Source: an uncultured Muribaculaceae bacterium (GTDB lineage: Bacteria; Bacteroidota; Bacteroidia; Bacteroidales; Muribaculaceae). Taken from it: DNA of 54,960 bases. The notes beneath the pieces are model-generated. The model was given only the letters and a program-made list of their open reading frames with translations, made no database searches and was not told the origin of the DNA. Made by a program: the position numbers and the translations under genes. Of this stretch, positions 44,055 through 53,402 are shown one piece after another. Where the stretch lies: the NCBI GenBank assembly GCA_904501735.1, contig CAJGBY010000014.1, positions 1 to 54,960 of the forward strand, read 5' to 3'. Each line of letters opens with the position of its first letter. Position 1 is the first letter of the stretch.

Positions 44055-45374
44055 ATGGGAAACGTTAAATACAGAAATCCTTGGACATGGGTTCCTACTC
44101 TATACTTTGCACAAGGTATTCCTTATTTCCTTGTGAATAACATTTCAGTGATGATGTTTGCTAAGATGGGTGTACCTAATGGTGATATGGCATTCTTCAC
44201 ATCACTACTTTACTTGCCATGGATGATTAAGCCATTCTGGAGTCCATTTGTTGACGTAATGAAGACAAAGAGATGGTGGACTGTAACAATGCAAGTTATT
44301 ATGTCGATCGCATTCTTGTTGCTTGTTCTTACATTGCCAACTCCAAGCGTGGAACAAATTACATCGGGAACAACTCCAATGAGTATGTTCATGGTAACAT
44401 TGATTCTATTCATTATCACAGCATTTGCATCGGCAACACACGATATTGCAGCCGACGGATTCTATATGCTTGGTCTTGACACCGGAACACAAGCTGAATT
44501 TGTGGGTATTCGTTCAACATTCTATCGTTTGTCGAATATCTTCGGTCAAGGTGTGCTTGTAGCTATTGCAGGTTGGGTAGAATTGGAATACAATGATATC
44601 CCATTGTCATGGAATGTTACATTAATCGTAGCAACAGTGATTTTTGCACTTGTGACAGTGTACCACTTGTTTATCATACCAAAGCCAGATGCTGACCGTC
44701 CAACAATCGAAGGTAAGGCAACAGCTGGTGCAATCTTTGCTGAATTTGGTCGTTCATTCAAGACTTATTTCATGAAGAAGGGCGTATGGTTGGCAATCAT
44801 CTTCATGCTTTGCTACCGTTTGCCAGAAGCATTCTTGTTGAAGCTTTGTATGCCATTCTTGGTTGCATCACAAGAAGCAGGTGGTCTTGGAATGTCAACA
44901 GCTAATGTAGGTATCGCTTATGGTACAATTGGTACAATCTTCTTGACAGTAGGTGGTATCCTTGGTGGTATCTTCGCATCTCGTCTTGGTTTGAAGAAGT
45001 CGTTGTGGGTAATGGCAGCATGTATGACATTGCCATGTATTACATTCGTATATTTGGCAGTAGCTCAACCAACAAACCTTGCAATTATTGCAACAGCTAT
45101 CTCAATTGAGCAATTCGGTTATGGATTTGGTTTCACAGCATATATGCTTTACATGATGTACTTCTCTGATGGCGAGTTCAAGACATCACACTATGCTATC
45201 TGTACAGCATTTATGGCAGCAAGTATGTTGATTCCAGGTATGTTTGCAGGTTATATTCAAGAAGCAATCGGATATGTAAACTTCTTCTGGATGGTAATGG
45301 CATGTTGTGCTGCAACATTGGTTGTGACATTCTTCGTTGACAGAAAGATTGATCCAACTTATGGTAAGAAATAA
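44055..45374 (+). CDS. ampG: AmpG-type muropeptide transporter
   Basis: A 439-residue major facilitator protein with about 12 membrane helices. The N-terminal segments FAQGIPYFLVNNISVMMFAKMG and PWMIKPFWSPFVD match AmpG-like permeases, which import GlcNAc-anhydroMurNAc peptides from the periplasm. No substrate residues can be proved by eye. It lies eight bases after the SpoIID-domain gene and 17 before namZ, in the middle of the salvage operon, which fits transport of wall fragments. Confidence 0.85.
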   Translation: MGNVKYRNPWTWVPTLYFAQGIPYFLVNNISVMMFAKMGVPNGDMAFFTSLLYLPWMIKPFWSPFVDVMKTKRWWTVTMQVIMSIAFLLLVLTLPTPSVEQITSGTTPMSMFMVTLILFIITAFASATHDIAADGFYMLGLDTGTQAEFVGIRSTFYRLSNIFGQGVLVAIAGWVELEYNDIPLSWNVTLIVATVIFALVTVYHLFIIPKPDADRPTIEGKATAGAIFAEFGRSFKTYFMKKGVWLAIIFMLCYRLPEAFLLKLCMPFLVASQEAGGLGMSTANVGIAYGTIGTIFLTVGGILGGIFASRLGLKKSLWVMAACMTLPCITFVYLAVAQPTNLAIIATAISIEQFGYGFGFTAYMLYMMYFSDGEFKTSHYAICTAFMAASMLIPGMFAGYIQEAIGYVNFFWMVMACCAATLVVTFFVDRKIDPTYGKK

Positions 45375-45391
45375 TCAAAGAAAGAATTGAA

Positions 45392-46633
45392 ATGAAGAAA
45401 TTATCTATATTCTTAACAATGGTTTGCCTTGTGTCATTCATCGGAATGGCACAAGTGAAGCCAGGTGTTGAAACACTTCGTGATGGCGGTTTCGCTCAAT
45501 TGAAAGGAATGCGCGTGGGTTTGATTACTAACCCAAGTGGTGTTGATAACAACCTAAAGTCGACTATCGATATCCTATCGGAAGCTAAGGGTGTGAAACT
45601 TGTAGCACTTTATAGCCCAGAGCATGGTGTTCGTGGCGATATTTATGCTGGAGCAAAGGTTGATACATATGTAGATGCAAAGACTGGCGTAACAGTGTAT
45701 TCATTGTATGGTAAGAATAAGAAACCATCAAAGGAAATGCTTAAAGATGTAGATGTGCTTATCTATGACATCCAAGACAATGGTTGTCGCTCATTTACAT
45801 TTATCAGCACAATGGGCTTGTGTATGGAAGCATGTGCCGAAAATGGTAAGGAATTTATGGTGCTTGACCGTCCAAATCCATTGTCGGGTTTGAAGGTAGA
45901 AGGTTGCTTGGTAGAAGATGGCTTCTATTCACTTGTGAGCCAATTCCCAATCCCTTATCTATATGGTTTAACTCCAGGTGAACTTGCATTGATGCTTAAC
46001 GATGGAATGTTGAAGAGCAAAAAGAAGGCTAAATTGACAGTAGTGCCAATGACTGGTTGGCATCGTTACATGACATTCGACCAAACAGGAATGCCATGGA
46101 TTCTACCTTCACCTCATCAACCATATCCACAATCGGCAGTATACTATCCAGCAACAGGTATCATTGGCGAATTGTACAACATCTCAATCGGTGTGGGTTA
46201 CACAATGCCATTCCAACTAATCTGTGCACCATGGATCGAAGCCGACAAGTTCTGTAATCGCATGAATGGTTTGAACTTGAAGGGTGTAGTATTCCGTCCA
46301 ATCCACATTAAGCCATATTATAGCCAAAGCAAGGGCGAAAACATTCAAGGTGTGCAACTATACATCACAGATGTACTTGATGCTAACTTGACAATGATTC
46401 AATTCCATGCAATGGAAATCTTGGCAGAAATGTATCCAGATAAGCGTCTTCTTGACGAAAATGGTCAAGGAACACTTGGAAATCGTTGGAACATGTTTGA
46501 TAAAGTGTGCGGAACAAGCAAGATTCGCTTGGAATTCTCTAAGAATTACAAGGTAGCCGATATTATCGACTATTGGAATAAGGATGTTGACGCATTTAAG
46601 GAAAAATCAAAGAAATATTATCTTTATAAGTAA
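45392..46633 (+). CDS. namZ: Exo-beta-N-acetylmuramidase (DUF1343)
   Basis: A 413-residue exported protein: signal peptide 1-20 (ending GMAQ), then a full DUF1343 domain with GLITNPSG, YSPEHGVRGD and IYDIQDNGCRSFTF in order. The family includes NamZ of Bacillus subtilis (YbbC) and homologues in Tannerella forsythia, which release MurNAc from the non-reducing ends of wall fragments. Here it would make free MurNAc for MurT, MurK and MurQ encoded downstream. Length is normal and no residue appears broken. Confidence 0.88.
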   Translation: MKKLSIFLTMVCLVSFIGMAQVKPGVETLRDGGFAQLKGMRVGLITNPSGVDNNLKSTIDILSEAKGVKLVALYSPEHGVRGDIYAGAKVDTYVDAKTGVTVYSLYGKNKKPSKEMLKDVDVLIYDIQDNGCRSFTFISTMGLCMEACAENGKEFMVLDRPNPLSGLKVEGCLVEDGFYSLVSQFPIPYLYGLTPGELALMLNDGMLKSKKKAKLTVVPMTGWHRYMTFDQTGMPWILPSPHQPYPQSAVYYPATGIIGELYNISIGVGYTMPFQLICAPWIEADKFCNRMNGLNLKGVVFRPIHIKPYYSQSKGENIQGVQLYITDVLDANLTMIQFHAMEILAEMYPDKRLLDENGQGTLGNRWNMFDKVCGTSKIRLEFSKNYKVADIIDYWNKDVDAFKEKSKKYYLYK

Positions 46634-46675
46634 TAAAAGAAGTACCTTTCAAAAAGGGTAAAACGAATATTACCG

Positions 46676-49471
46676 ATGACAAAGGCAGAAAAATATAAGG
46701 CATATTTGGAAGAAGTGAAGCAATTTGTTTCTTCTGACCGCATTTATACCGATGACCTTCATTGTTTAGCTTGGGGGACAGATGCGGGCTTCTATCGTGA
46801 AATTCCAAAAATTGTGATACGCTCGAAAAATGAGGAAGAAGTGTCGAAGCTAATGAAGCTATCGAGCAAATATGAACTTCCTGTAACTTTCCGAGCAGCA
46901 GGTACGAGTTTGTCGGGACAAGCGATAACTAATTCAATATTGATTGTTGCGGGTAAGAATTGGGAAGATTATGAAGTGCTTGAGGGTGGAAAGAAAATTG
47001 TTCTTCAACCAGGTATTATAGGTTCTCGCGTAACAGAAATATTGAAGCCTTACGGCAGAATCTTCTCTCCAGACCCAGCGTCGAAGAACTCGGCAATGGT
47101 GGGTGGTATTGTGATGAACAATGCTTCGGGTATGAATTGCGGAACACACGCTAATAGCGATCGCGTACTTGTGTCGGCACGCATAGTGCTTGCTGATGGA
47201 ACTGTACTTGATACTGGCAATGAAGATAGCCGAAAAGCTTTTGCAGCATCGCATCCTCACTTTATAAAGAAAATAGAAGAAATACGAGATAAAGTGAACG
47301 CCGATGAGGAATTGGTGAAGCGTATAAAGCACAAATATGCAATCAAGAATGTAACAGGCTTGAATATATTGCCATTTGTGTTGTATACCGACCCATTCGA
47401 AATCATCACTCACTTGATGGTGGGTTCGGAAGGTACATTGGCATTCGGTAGCCAATTTACCATGAACTCAGGTCACTTGTATAAGCACTCGGCAAGCGCA
47501 ATGCTCTATTTCAAGAGTTTGCGTGAAGCGAGTGAAGCAGTGGTGGCAATGCGTCAAGGCCCTGTGCATAGTGCCGAAATGCTCGACAAGAAATCATTGT
47601 CGTCGGTTAACGACACTACCGGTGTGGGCTTGACAGCAGTGCTAACCGAAACAAAGGCTGACACTAAAGAAGAACTTGATGCAAATATAGCAGAGCTAAC
47701 ACGCTTGGTGGAACCATTCGATTTGGCCGTACCTGCACGATTTACAGATAATCCAGCAGAGTATTCAAAGTATTGGGCAATTCGTTCGGGTATTTTCCCA
47801 AGTGTGGGCGGTACTCGTCCTATAGGCACAACAGTAATCATCGAAGATGTGGCATTCCATATCGAAGATTTGCCAAATGCAACTGTTGACCTTGCGGAAA
47901 TGCTTGAAAAGCATGGCTATGAAGATTCTTGTATCTATGGTCACGCACTTGAAGGTAATTACCACTTCATTATCGCTCAAAGATTTGATAGCGAAGCCGA
48001 ATTGAACAAGTATAAGAACCTTATGCTTGAGGTAGAAAAGCTTGTCGTAGACAAATATGACGGTTCATTGAAGGCTGAGCACGGAACAGGAAAGAATATG
48101 GCTCCATTCGTAGTGCATGAATGGGGTGAAAAGGCTTTCTCTGTGATGAAGGAAGTGAAGGAATTGTTTGACCCTAAGAACATACTTAATCCAGGTGTAA
48201 TCTTCAATGATGATCCTGAATGTTATGTTAAGGGCTTGAAACCAATGCCAATCACCAACGAGCGTGTGAATAAGTGTATCGAGTGTGGATTCTGTGAAGT
48301 GAATTGTGTATCATGTGGATATACATTATCATCTCGTCAGCGTATTGTGATACAACGCGAATTGTCGCGTTTGCGCGAAACAGGCGAAGACAATGCACGC
48401 TTGAAGCGTCTTGAAGATCAATTCAAGTTTGCAGGCAACGAAACATGTGCTGGCGACGGCTTGTGTAGTACATCTTGTCCGATGAAGATAAATGTGGGTG
48501 ATATGATTCACGACCTACGCGAAGAAGCTCTACCAAAGGGTAGTCTTGGCTATAAGGTGGGTGAATTTGCAGCCGATCATCTAAAAGAAGTCAAGACTGT
48601 GTTGCGTCCTGTGCTTAGTGCAGCATCGGTGGCTCAAAAAATCATTGGAAACAAGGGCGTAGAAGTAGTGGGTGAGACATTGCACAAAGCAGGTATTCCA
48701 TTGTGGACACCAGCAATGCCAACAGGTCATTACACATGTCCTCTAAGTCAAGCAGCAAGCAAGAAGAAAGTGGTTTACTTCCCAAGTTGCTTGAACCAAA
48801 CAATGGGTCACTCAAATGTGGATCACGAAAAGAAAGACTTGGTGAACAAGATGGTAGAATTCCTTGAAAAGGTGGGTTATGAGGTAATCTATCCTAAGGG
48901 AATGCAAAACTTGTGTTGTGGTATGATATGGGAAAGTAAGGGTATGCCTGAAATCGCTGATCGCAAGACTCGCGAACTCGAAGAAGCATTGTGGAAAGCA
49001 TCGGAACATGGAAAATATCCTGTGTTGTGCGATCAAAGCCCATGCTTGCACCGTATGCGCGATCATATCACAAAGATGCATCTATATGAACCAGTAGAAT
49101 TTATTCACGACCTTGTGGCTCCAACATTGGAATTCTCTCCAACCGATGAGCCTGTAACAGTGCATGTAACATGTACTATGCGTCGCATGGGTCTTGGTGA
49201 CAAGGTGATTGCGCTTGCAAAGATGTGTTCGCGCAATGTAATCGTGCCTGAAGGCGTGGGTTGTTGTGGTTTTGCTGGCGACAAGGGTTTTACACATCCT
49301 GATTTGAACAAGTATGCTTTGCGTAAACTTCGTCCACAACTTGAAAAGGCTGGCGTGAAACGCGGATTCTCAAATAGCCGTACATGTGAGATAGGTTTGA
49401 CAACCAATTCGGGCGTTCCTTATCAATCAATCGTGTACTTGGTAGATGAGTGCGCAAAATTGAAGAAATAA
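46676..49471 (+). CDS. FAD/Fe-S oxidoreductase, probable D-lactate dehydrogenase
   Basis: A 931-residue flavin and iron-sulfur enzyme. Order: FAD-binding domain with FRAAGTSLSGQA (about 72-83) and MVGGIVMNNASGMNCGT, a FAD-oxidase C-terminal domain to about 510, two Fe-S segments (CIECGFCEVNC from C534; CAGDGLCSTSC from C591), then a CCG-type cysteine-rich domain (CC at 747-748, GCCGFAG near 862). This layout is found in membrane-associated D-lactate and related 2-hydroxyacid dehydrogenases that pass electrons to quinone. MurQ, encoded downstream, releases D-lactate from MurNAc-6-phosphate, so oxidation of that lactate to pyruvate is the natural job here. Glycolate or 2-hydroxyglutarate are less likely substrates. 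Confidence 0.82.
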   Translation: MTKAEKYKAYLEEVKQFVSSDRIYTDDLHCLAWGTDAGFYREIPKIVIRSKNEEEVSKLMKLSSKYELPVTFRAAGTSLSGQAITNSILIVAGKNWEDYEVLEGGKKIVLQPGIIGSRVTEILKPYGRIFSPDPASKNSAMVGGIVMNNASGMNCGTHANSDRVLVSARIVLADGTVLDTGNEDSRKAFAASHPHFIKKIEEIRDKVNADEELVKRIKHKYAIKNVTGLNILPFVLYTDPFEIITHLMVGSEGTLAFGSQFTMNSGHLYKHSASAMLYFKSLREASEAVVAMRQGPVHSAEMLDKKSLSSVNDTTGVGLTAVLTETKADTKEELDANIAELTRLVEPFDLAVPARFTDNPAEYSKYWAIRSGIFPSVGGTRPIGTTVIIEDVAFHIEDLPNATVDLAEMLEKHGYEDSCIYGHALEGNYHFIIAQRFDSEAELNKYKNLMLEVEKLVVDKYDGSLKAEHGTGKNMAPFVVHEWGEKAFSVMKEVKELFDPKNILNPGVIFNDDPECYVKGLKPMPITNERVNKCIECGFCEVNCVSCGYTLSSRQRIVIQRELSRLRETGEDNARLKRLEDQFKFAGNETCAGDGLCSTSCPMKINVGDMIHDLREEALPKGSLGYKVGEFAADHLKEVKTVLRPVLSAASVAQKIIGNKGVEVVGETLHKAGIPLWTPAMPTGHYTCPLSQAASKKKVVYFPSCLNQTMGHSNVDHEKKDLVNKMVEFLEKVGYEVIYPKGMQNLCCGMIWESKGMPEIADRKTRELEEALWKASEHGKYPVLCDQSPCLHRMRDHITKMHLYEPVEFIHDLVAPTLEFSPTDEPVTVHVTCTMRRMGLGDKVIALAKMCSRNVIVPEGVGCCGFAGDKGFTHPDLNKYALRKLRPQLEKAGVKRGFSNSRTCEIGLTTNSGVPYQSIVYLVDECAKLKK

Positions 49472-49496
49472 TGTTTAACTCAAAAACAATAGAGAG

Positions 49497-50681
49497 ATGA
49501 CAGCGAAAAAACAGTCAAGCCGATTGCTTGCACTTGATGTGATGCGTGGTATCACTATCGCAGGCATGCTATTGGTGAACAATCCTGGCTCGTGGGGAGC
49601 ACTATATACTCCGCTTGGACACGCAGCATGGAATGGATTGACTCCAACAGACTTGGTATTCCCATTCTTTATGTTCATAATGGGGGTAGCAATGTATATG
49701 TCGATGAGAAAGTTTGAATTCAAGTTGACAGGTAATGTTGCTTTTAAGATTTTGCGTCGTACGGTAGTGATTTTTGCTATCGGATTAGGTTTGTCGTGGT
49801 TTGGATTCTTCTGCCGTCACATAGCAGCAGGCGATTCGTTCTTGATTTCGATAAACAATCTTGAGACTATGCGTATTCTTGGCGTAATGCCTCGTTTGGC
49901 ATTGTGTTATTGCGCAGCATCGATTGCGGCATGTCTTGTACCTAAGAAGAGTTACGTTAAATCGTTGGCTTGGGTAGCAGCAGGTTTGATAGTAACATAT
50001 TCATTGATATTGATATTTGGTAATGGTTATGAAATTGCCGAAAACAATATAATATATCGCTTTGATAATGCTGTACTTGGCAGCAAGCACATGTATAAAG
50101 GCTTGGCAGTGTGGAAGGCTCTTGAAAACTCAGCATTCGATCCTGAAGGATTGGTGAGTACACTACCAGCTATCGCTCATACGATAATAGGTGTGTTGTG
50201 TGGTCATTTGATAGTAACAATCAAGGATAATGATGAGCGCGTGAAGAACTTGTTCCTAATTGGCGCTGTGTTGATGATGATAGGTTGGTTAGCAAGCTAC
50301 GGATTGCCAATCAATAAGAACATCTGGTCTCCAACATTTGTGCTTGTAACATGCGGTATGGGTTCTACACTCCTTGCACTATTGATATGGGTAATTGATA
50401 TTAAGGGTTACAAGAAGTGGACAATGTTCTTCGAAACATTTGGTATCAATCCATTGTTCTTGTATGTTCTTGGAGGAGCATTGAGCATATTGTTTGGTTG
50501 CATCAAGTTGCCATTGGGTGGCGAAATGATTTCAATCCACAATATCATTTACAAGAGCTTCTTGCTAGAAATGCTCGGCGATAAGTATTTAGCATCTTGC
50601 TTGTATGCAATCATATTTGTGTGCATCAACTGGTGCGTAGGTTATGTATTATATAAGAAAAAAATATATATAAAGATATGA
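49497..50681 (+). CDS. murT: MurT-type MurNAc transporter (DUF5009)
   Basis: A 394-residue inner-membrane protein with about ten helices. It begins RLLALDVMRGITIAGMLLVN (9-28), followed by TPTDLVFPFFMFIMGVAM, the start shared by DUF5009 and heparan-alpha-glucosaminide acetyltransferase-like proteins. In Tannerella forsythia a protein of this type next to murK and murQ imports MurNAc (MurT). The gene order here is the same, and the stop codon overlaps the start of murK as ATGA. An acetyltransferase role cannot be ruled out from sequence alone. Confidence 0.8.
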   Translation: MTAKKQSSRLLALDVMRGITIAGMLLVNNPGSWGALYTPLGHAAWNGLTPTDLVFPFFMFIMGVAMYMSMRKFEFKLTGNVAFKILRRTVVIFAIGLGLSWFGFFCRHIAAGDSFLISINNLETMRILGVMPRLALCYCAASIAACLVPKKSYVKSLAWVAAGLIVTYSLILIFGNGYEIAENNIIYRFDNAVLGSKHMYKGLAVWKALENSAFDPEGLVSTLPAIAHTIIGVLCGHLIVTIKDNDERVKNLFLIGAVLMMIGWLASYGLPINKNIWSPTFVLVTCGMGSTLLALLIWVIDIKGYKKWTMFFETFGINPLFLYVLGGALSILFGCIKLPLGGEMISIHNIIYKSFLLEMLGDKYLASCLYAIIFVCINWCVGYVLYKKKIYIKI

Positions 50682-51517
50682 AACTAATAGCAGATTGTGG
50701 CAGCACTAAAATCCAATGGTGCGCAGTAGAAAATGGTAAGGTGGTAAAGGAAGTGTTTACCCCAGGTATGAATGCGGTGATGCTAACTGAAGAAGAAATG
50801 GCAGCTCGCATTGGTAATGAATTGAAGCCAGAAGTTGAAGGTATGACTTTCGACAGCATCTATTTCTATGGTGCAGGCTGTATTTCAGAAGAAGTGTGTG
50901 CAAATGTTCGTCGTGCTATCGCAGCTCACGTACCAGCTCCAGTAATCGAAGTGTATACAGACCTTCTTGCAGCAGCTCGCGCTCTATTCGGTAAGGAAGC
51001 AGGTATTGCATGTATTATGGGTACTGGTTCAAACTCATGCTACTATGATGGCGAAAAGATAGTTGACAATGTGTCACCTCTTGGTTACATCCTTGGTGAT
51101 GAAGGTAGTGGTGCAGTTCTTGGTAAGCTACTTGTAGGTGATGTATTGAAGAAGCAACTTCCAGAAGCACTATGCGAAAAGTTCCTTGCTCAATATGACC
51201 TTGACAGAATGAAGATCATCCAAAAGGTGTATCGCGAACACCCAGCAAACCGTTTCTTGGCATCGGTTACTCCATTCTTGATCCAAAACATCGAAGAACC
51301 AGCAGTACACCGTTTGGTATTGAACGCATTCAAGGCATTCTTCGTGCGTAACATTGCAAACTATGCAAACTTCAAGGATTACAGCATCAATTTCGTGGGT
51401 TCAATCGCACATTACTATCGTCCAGTGCTTGAAGAAGCAGCAGCATCAGTGGGTTGCAAGGTGGGTAAGGTGCTTCAAGCTCCAATGGAAGGTTTGATCG
51501 CTTATCACTCAAACTAA
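50678..51517 (+). CDS. murK: N-acetylmuramic acid kinase
   Basis: A 279-residue BadF-family sugar kinase. The ATP-binding motif DCGSTK (6-11), catalytic-type aspartate D95 (VYTDLLAAA), GTGSN (115-119) and GDEGSG (140-145) are all intact. The family includes N-acetylglucosamine kinases and MurK. Its place between murT and murQ and translational coupling to murT favour MurNAc 6-phosphorylation, possibly with GlcNAc as second substrate. A paralogue at 36218-37057 has lost several of these residues. Confidence 0.88.
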   Translation: MKLIADCGSTKIQWCAVENGKVVKEVFTPGMNAVMLTEEEMAARIGNELKPEVEGMTFDSIYFYGAGCISEEVCANVRRAIAAHVPAPVIEVYTDLLAAARALFGKEAGIACIMGTGSNSCYYDGEKIVDNVSPLGYILGDEGSGAVLGKLLVGDVLKKQLPEALCEKFLAQYDLDRMKIIQKVYREHPANRFLASVTPFLIQNIEEPAVHRLVLNAFKAFFVRNIANYANFKDYSINFVGSIAHYYRPVLEEAAASVGCKVGKVLQAPMEGLIAYHSN

Positions 51518-51554
51518 TTAATAGTAGAAAACAGTTAAATCATATATCTAAGTT

Positions 51555-52376
51555 ATGGCATTTGAAAAAATAACAGAACAATCATCGTTGTATAACGATT
51601 TGGACAAAATGTCGGTTCATGACCTATTGGTTGGAATCAATAATGAAGACAAGAAGGTAGCATTGGCAGTAGAAAAGGCTATCCCAGCTATCGAAAAGCT
51701 TGTTACAGGTATCGTAGAACGCATGAACCGTGGCGGTCGTATCTTCTATATGGGTGCTGGTACATCAGGTCGTATCGGTGTGCTTGACGCATCAGAAATT
51801 CCACCAACATACGGTATGGATCCATCATGGGTAGTAGGTCTAATCGCAGGTGGCGATCACGCACTTCGTAACCCAGTAGAAAATGCTGAAGATGATACAG
51901 AACAAGGTTGGAAAGACCTAGAAGCTCACAATATCAATGATAAGGATACAGTAATCGGTATCGCTGCATCAGGAACAACTCCTTATGTAATCGGTGCTTT
52001 GAAGGCTGCACGCGCTAATGGCTGTCTTACTGCATCAGTATCATCAAACCCTGATTCACCAATCGCTGAAGCAGCTGAAATCGCTATCGAAATGATTGTT
52101 GGTCCAGAATTCGTAACTGGTTCATCACGCATGAAGAGTGGTACAGGTCAAAAGTTGATCTGTAACATGATCACAACTTCAGTAATGATCCAAATGGGTC
52201 GCGTGAAGGGTAACAAGATGGTGAACATGCAATTGAGCAACGCTAAGCTTGTTGACCGTGGTACTCGCATGATCGTTGAAGAACTTGGCTTGCCATATGA
52301 CGAAGCTCGTCGTCTACTTCTTCTTCACGGAGAAGTGAAGCGTGCATGTGATGCATATCGTGCTGAAAACGCTTAA
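51555..52376 (+). CDS. murQ: N-acetylmuramic acid 6-phosphate etherase
   Basis: A 273-residue SIS-domain enzyme that splits MurNAc-6-phosphate into GlcNAc-6-phosphate and D-lactate. Seen: MGAGTSGRIGVLDASEIPPT (66-85) with the key glutamate E81, the acidic PVENAEDD segment (107-114), SGTTPYVIGAL and TGSSRMKSGTGQK. The C-terminal helix is a little shorter than in E. coli MurQ (298). It is the last gene of the salvage operon, followed by a strong terminator. Its products feed the D-lactate dehydrogenase upstream and NagB on the opposite strand. Confidence 0.95.
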   Translation: MAFEKITEQSSLYNDLDKMSVHDLLVGINNEDKKVALAVEKAIPAIEKLVTGIVERMNRGGRIFYMGAGTSGRIGVLDASEIPPTYGMDPSWVVGLIAGGDHALRNPVENAEDDTEQGWKDLEAHNINDKDTVIGIAASGTTPYVIGALKAARANGCLTASVSSNPDSPIAEAAEIAIEMIVGPEFVTGSSRMKSGTGQKLICNMITTSVMIQMGRVKGNKMVNMQLSNAKLVDRGTRMIVEELGLPYDEARRLLLLHGEVKRACDAYRAENA

Positions 52377-52405
52377 TTATAATTGAGTAATATCAATAAA
52401 AGACT

Positions 52406-52440
52406 AAGCCCTGAGTCGGAAGACTCAGGGCTTTAGCTTT
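52406..52440. terminator. Terminator between convergent murQ and nagB
   Basis: A perfect 12-bp GC-rich stem (52406-52417 with 52422-52433) has a GGAA tetraloop, then a T-rich tail on the plus strand. It ends the salvage operon; the minus-strand tail is weaker but may serve nagB. Confidence 0.85.
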
Positions 52441-52479
52441 ATAGTAATTATCAACAGTTTTAAATATTATTTATCTCGA

Positions 52480-53292
52480 TTATTTCAAGATTGTAGCTGC
52501 ATCAAGGTTGTCCTTTTCGATATCCTTGAAGTAGCGGTAAGTACCAACTTTCAACTCAGCACAAGCGTCTTCGTCGCACACGATGATAGCCTTAGGGTGT
52601 AGTTGAAGAGCTGTGATAGTCCATTGTTGAGATACTGCACCTTCAACGCCTTCGCGCAATGCACGAGCCTTGTTGTAACCATTAACAAGAAGAAGCACGC
52701 TCTTAGCGTTGCAGATAGTCTTAACGCCAACAGTAAGTGCAGTCTTAGGCACCTTGTTTACATCGTTGTCGAAGAAACGAGAGTTAGCGATGATAGTATC
52801 TTGAGTAAGAGTTTTTTGACGAGTAAGAGAGCTTAGAGAAGAACCTGGCTCGTTGAATGCGATGTGACCGTCAGGACCTACACCACCCATAAACAAGTCG
52901 ATACCTCCACGAGCAGCAATCTTAGCTTCATAGTCGGCGCATTCTTTTTCAAGATCTTCGGCATTACCATTAAGAATGTTTACATTCTCAGGCTTGATGT
53001 CGATGTGATTGAAGAAGTTGTTCCACATGAAAGAGTGGTAACTTTCTGGGTGTTCTTCAGGTAGGTTGCAGTACTCGTCCATATTGAAAGTAACAACATT
53101 AGCAAAAGAAACTTTGCCAGCCTTGTTAAGCTCAATAAGTTTTTTGTACATACCAAGAGGAGAGCTTCCTGTTGGGCAACCAAGAACGAAAGGCTTTTCA
53201 GGAGTTGGGTTAGCCTTGTTGATTTCGTTTGCCACATAGTTAGCAGCCCATTCTGCAATGCTTGCGGCATTTGGTTGGATAATTAATCTCAT
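52480..53292 (-). CDS. nagB: Glucosamine-6-phosphate deaminase
   Basis: A 270-residue enzyme that converts glucosamine-6-phosphate to fructose-6-phosphate and ammonia. The active-site residues D72 (FNMDEY), D141 and H143 (GVGPDGHIAFNEPG) and E148 are at the same positions as in E. coli NagB. It is convergent with murQ, whose product GlcNAc-6-phosphate reaches NagB after deacetylation by NagA. No nagA gene lies in this window. It has its own promoter at 53351-53383. Confidence 0.96.
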   Translation of the reverse strand: MRLIIQPNAASIAEWAANYVANEINKANPTPEKPFVLGCPTGSSPLGMYKKLIELNKAGKVSFANVVTFNMDEYCNLPEEHPESYHSFMWNNFFNHIDIKPENVNILNGNAEDLEKECADYEAKIAARGGIDLFMGGVGPDGHIAFNEPGSSLSSLTRQKTLTQDTIIANSRFFDNDVNKVPKTALTVGVKTICNAKSVLLLVNGYNKARALREGVEGAVSQQWTITALQLHPKAIIVCDEDACAELKVGTYRYFKDIEKDNLDAATILK

Positions 53293-53350
53293 AGTTGTTA
53301 ATTTTATTGTTTAAATTAAACTTATGTTTTAAAAATATTAATTGTAATTG

Positions 53351-53383
53351 CAAACTTACGCAAAAAAATCGAGAATTCCCAAT
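53351..53383 (-). promoter_or_regulatory. Promoter of nagB
   Basis: On the minus strand ATTG (53383-53380), a 21-base spacer, then TAAGTTTG (53358-53351) followed by C. It gives a leader of about 50 bases. Confidence 0.55.
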
Positions 53384-53402
53384 ATATCTTTTGCAAAAGG
53401 AC

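Noticed and set aside
46634..46675. A promoter-like TACCTTTC before the dehydrogenase gene
   Set aside because: The last base of the -7 element is wrong and no -33 element is present. The gap is only 42 bases inside an operon.
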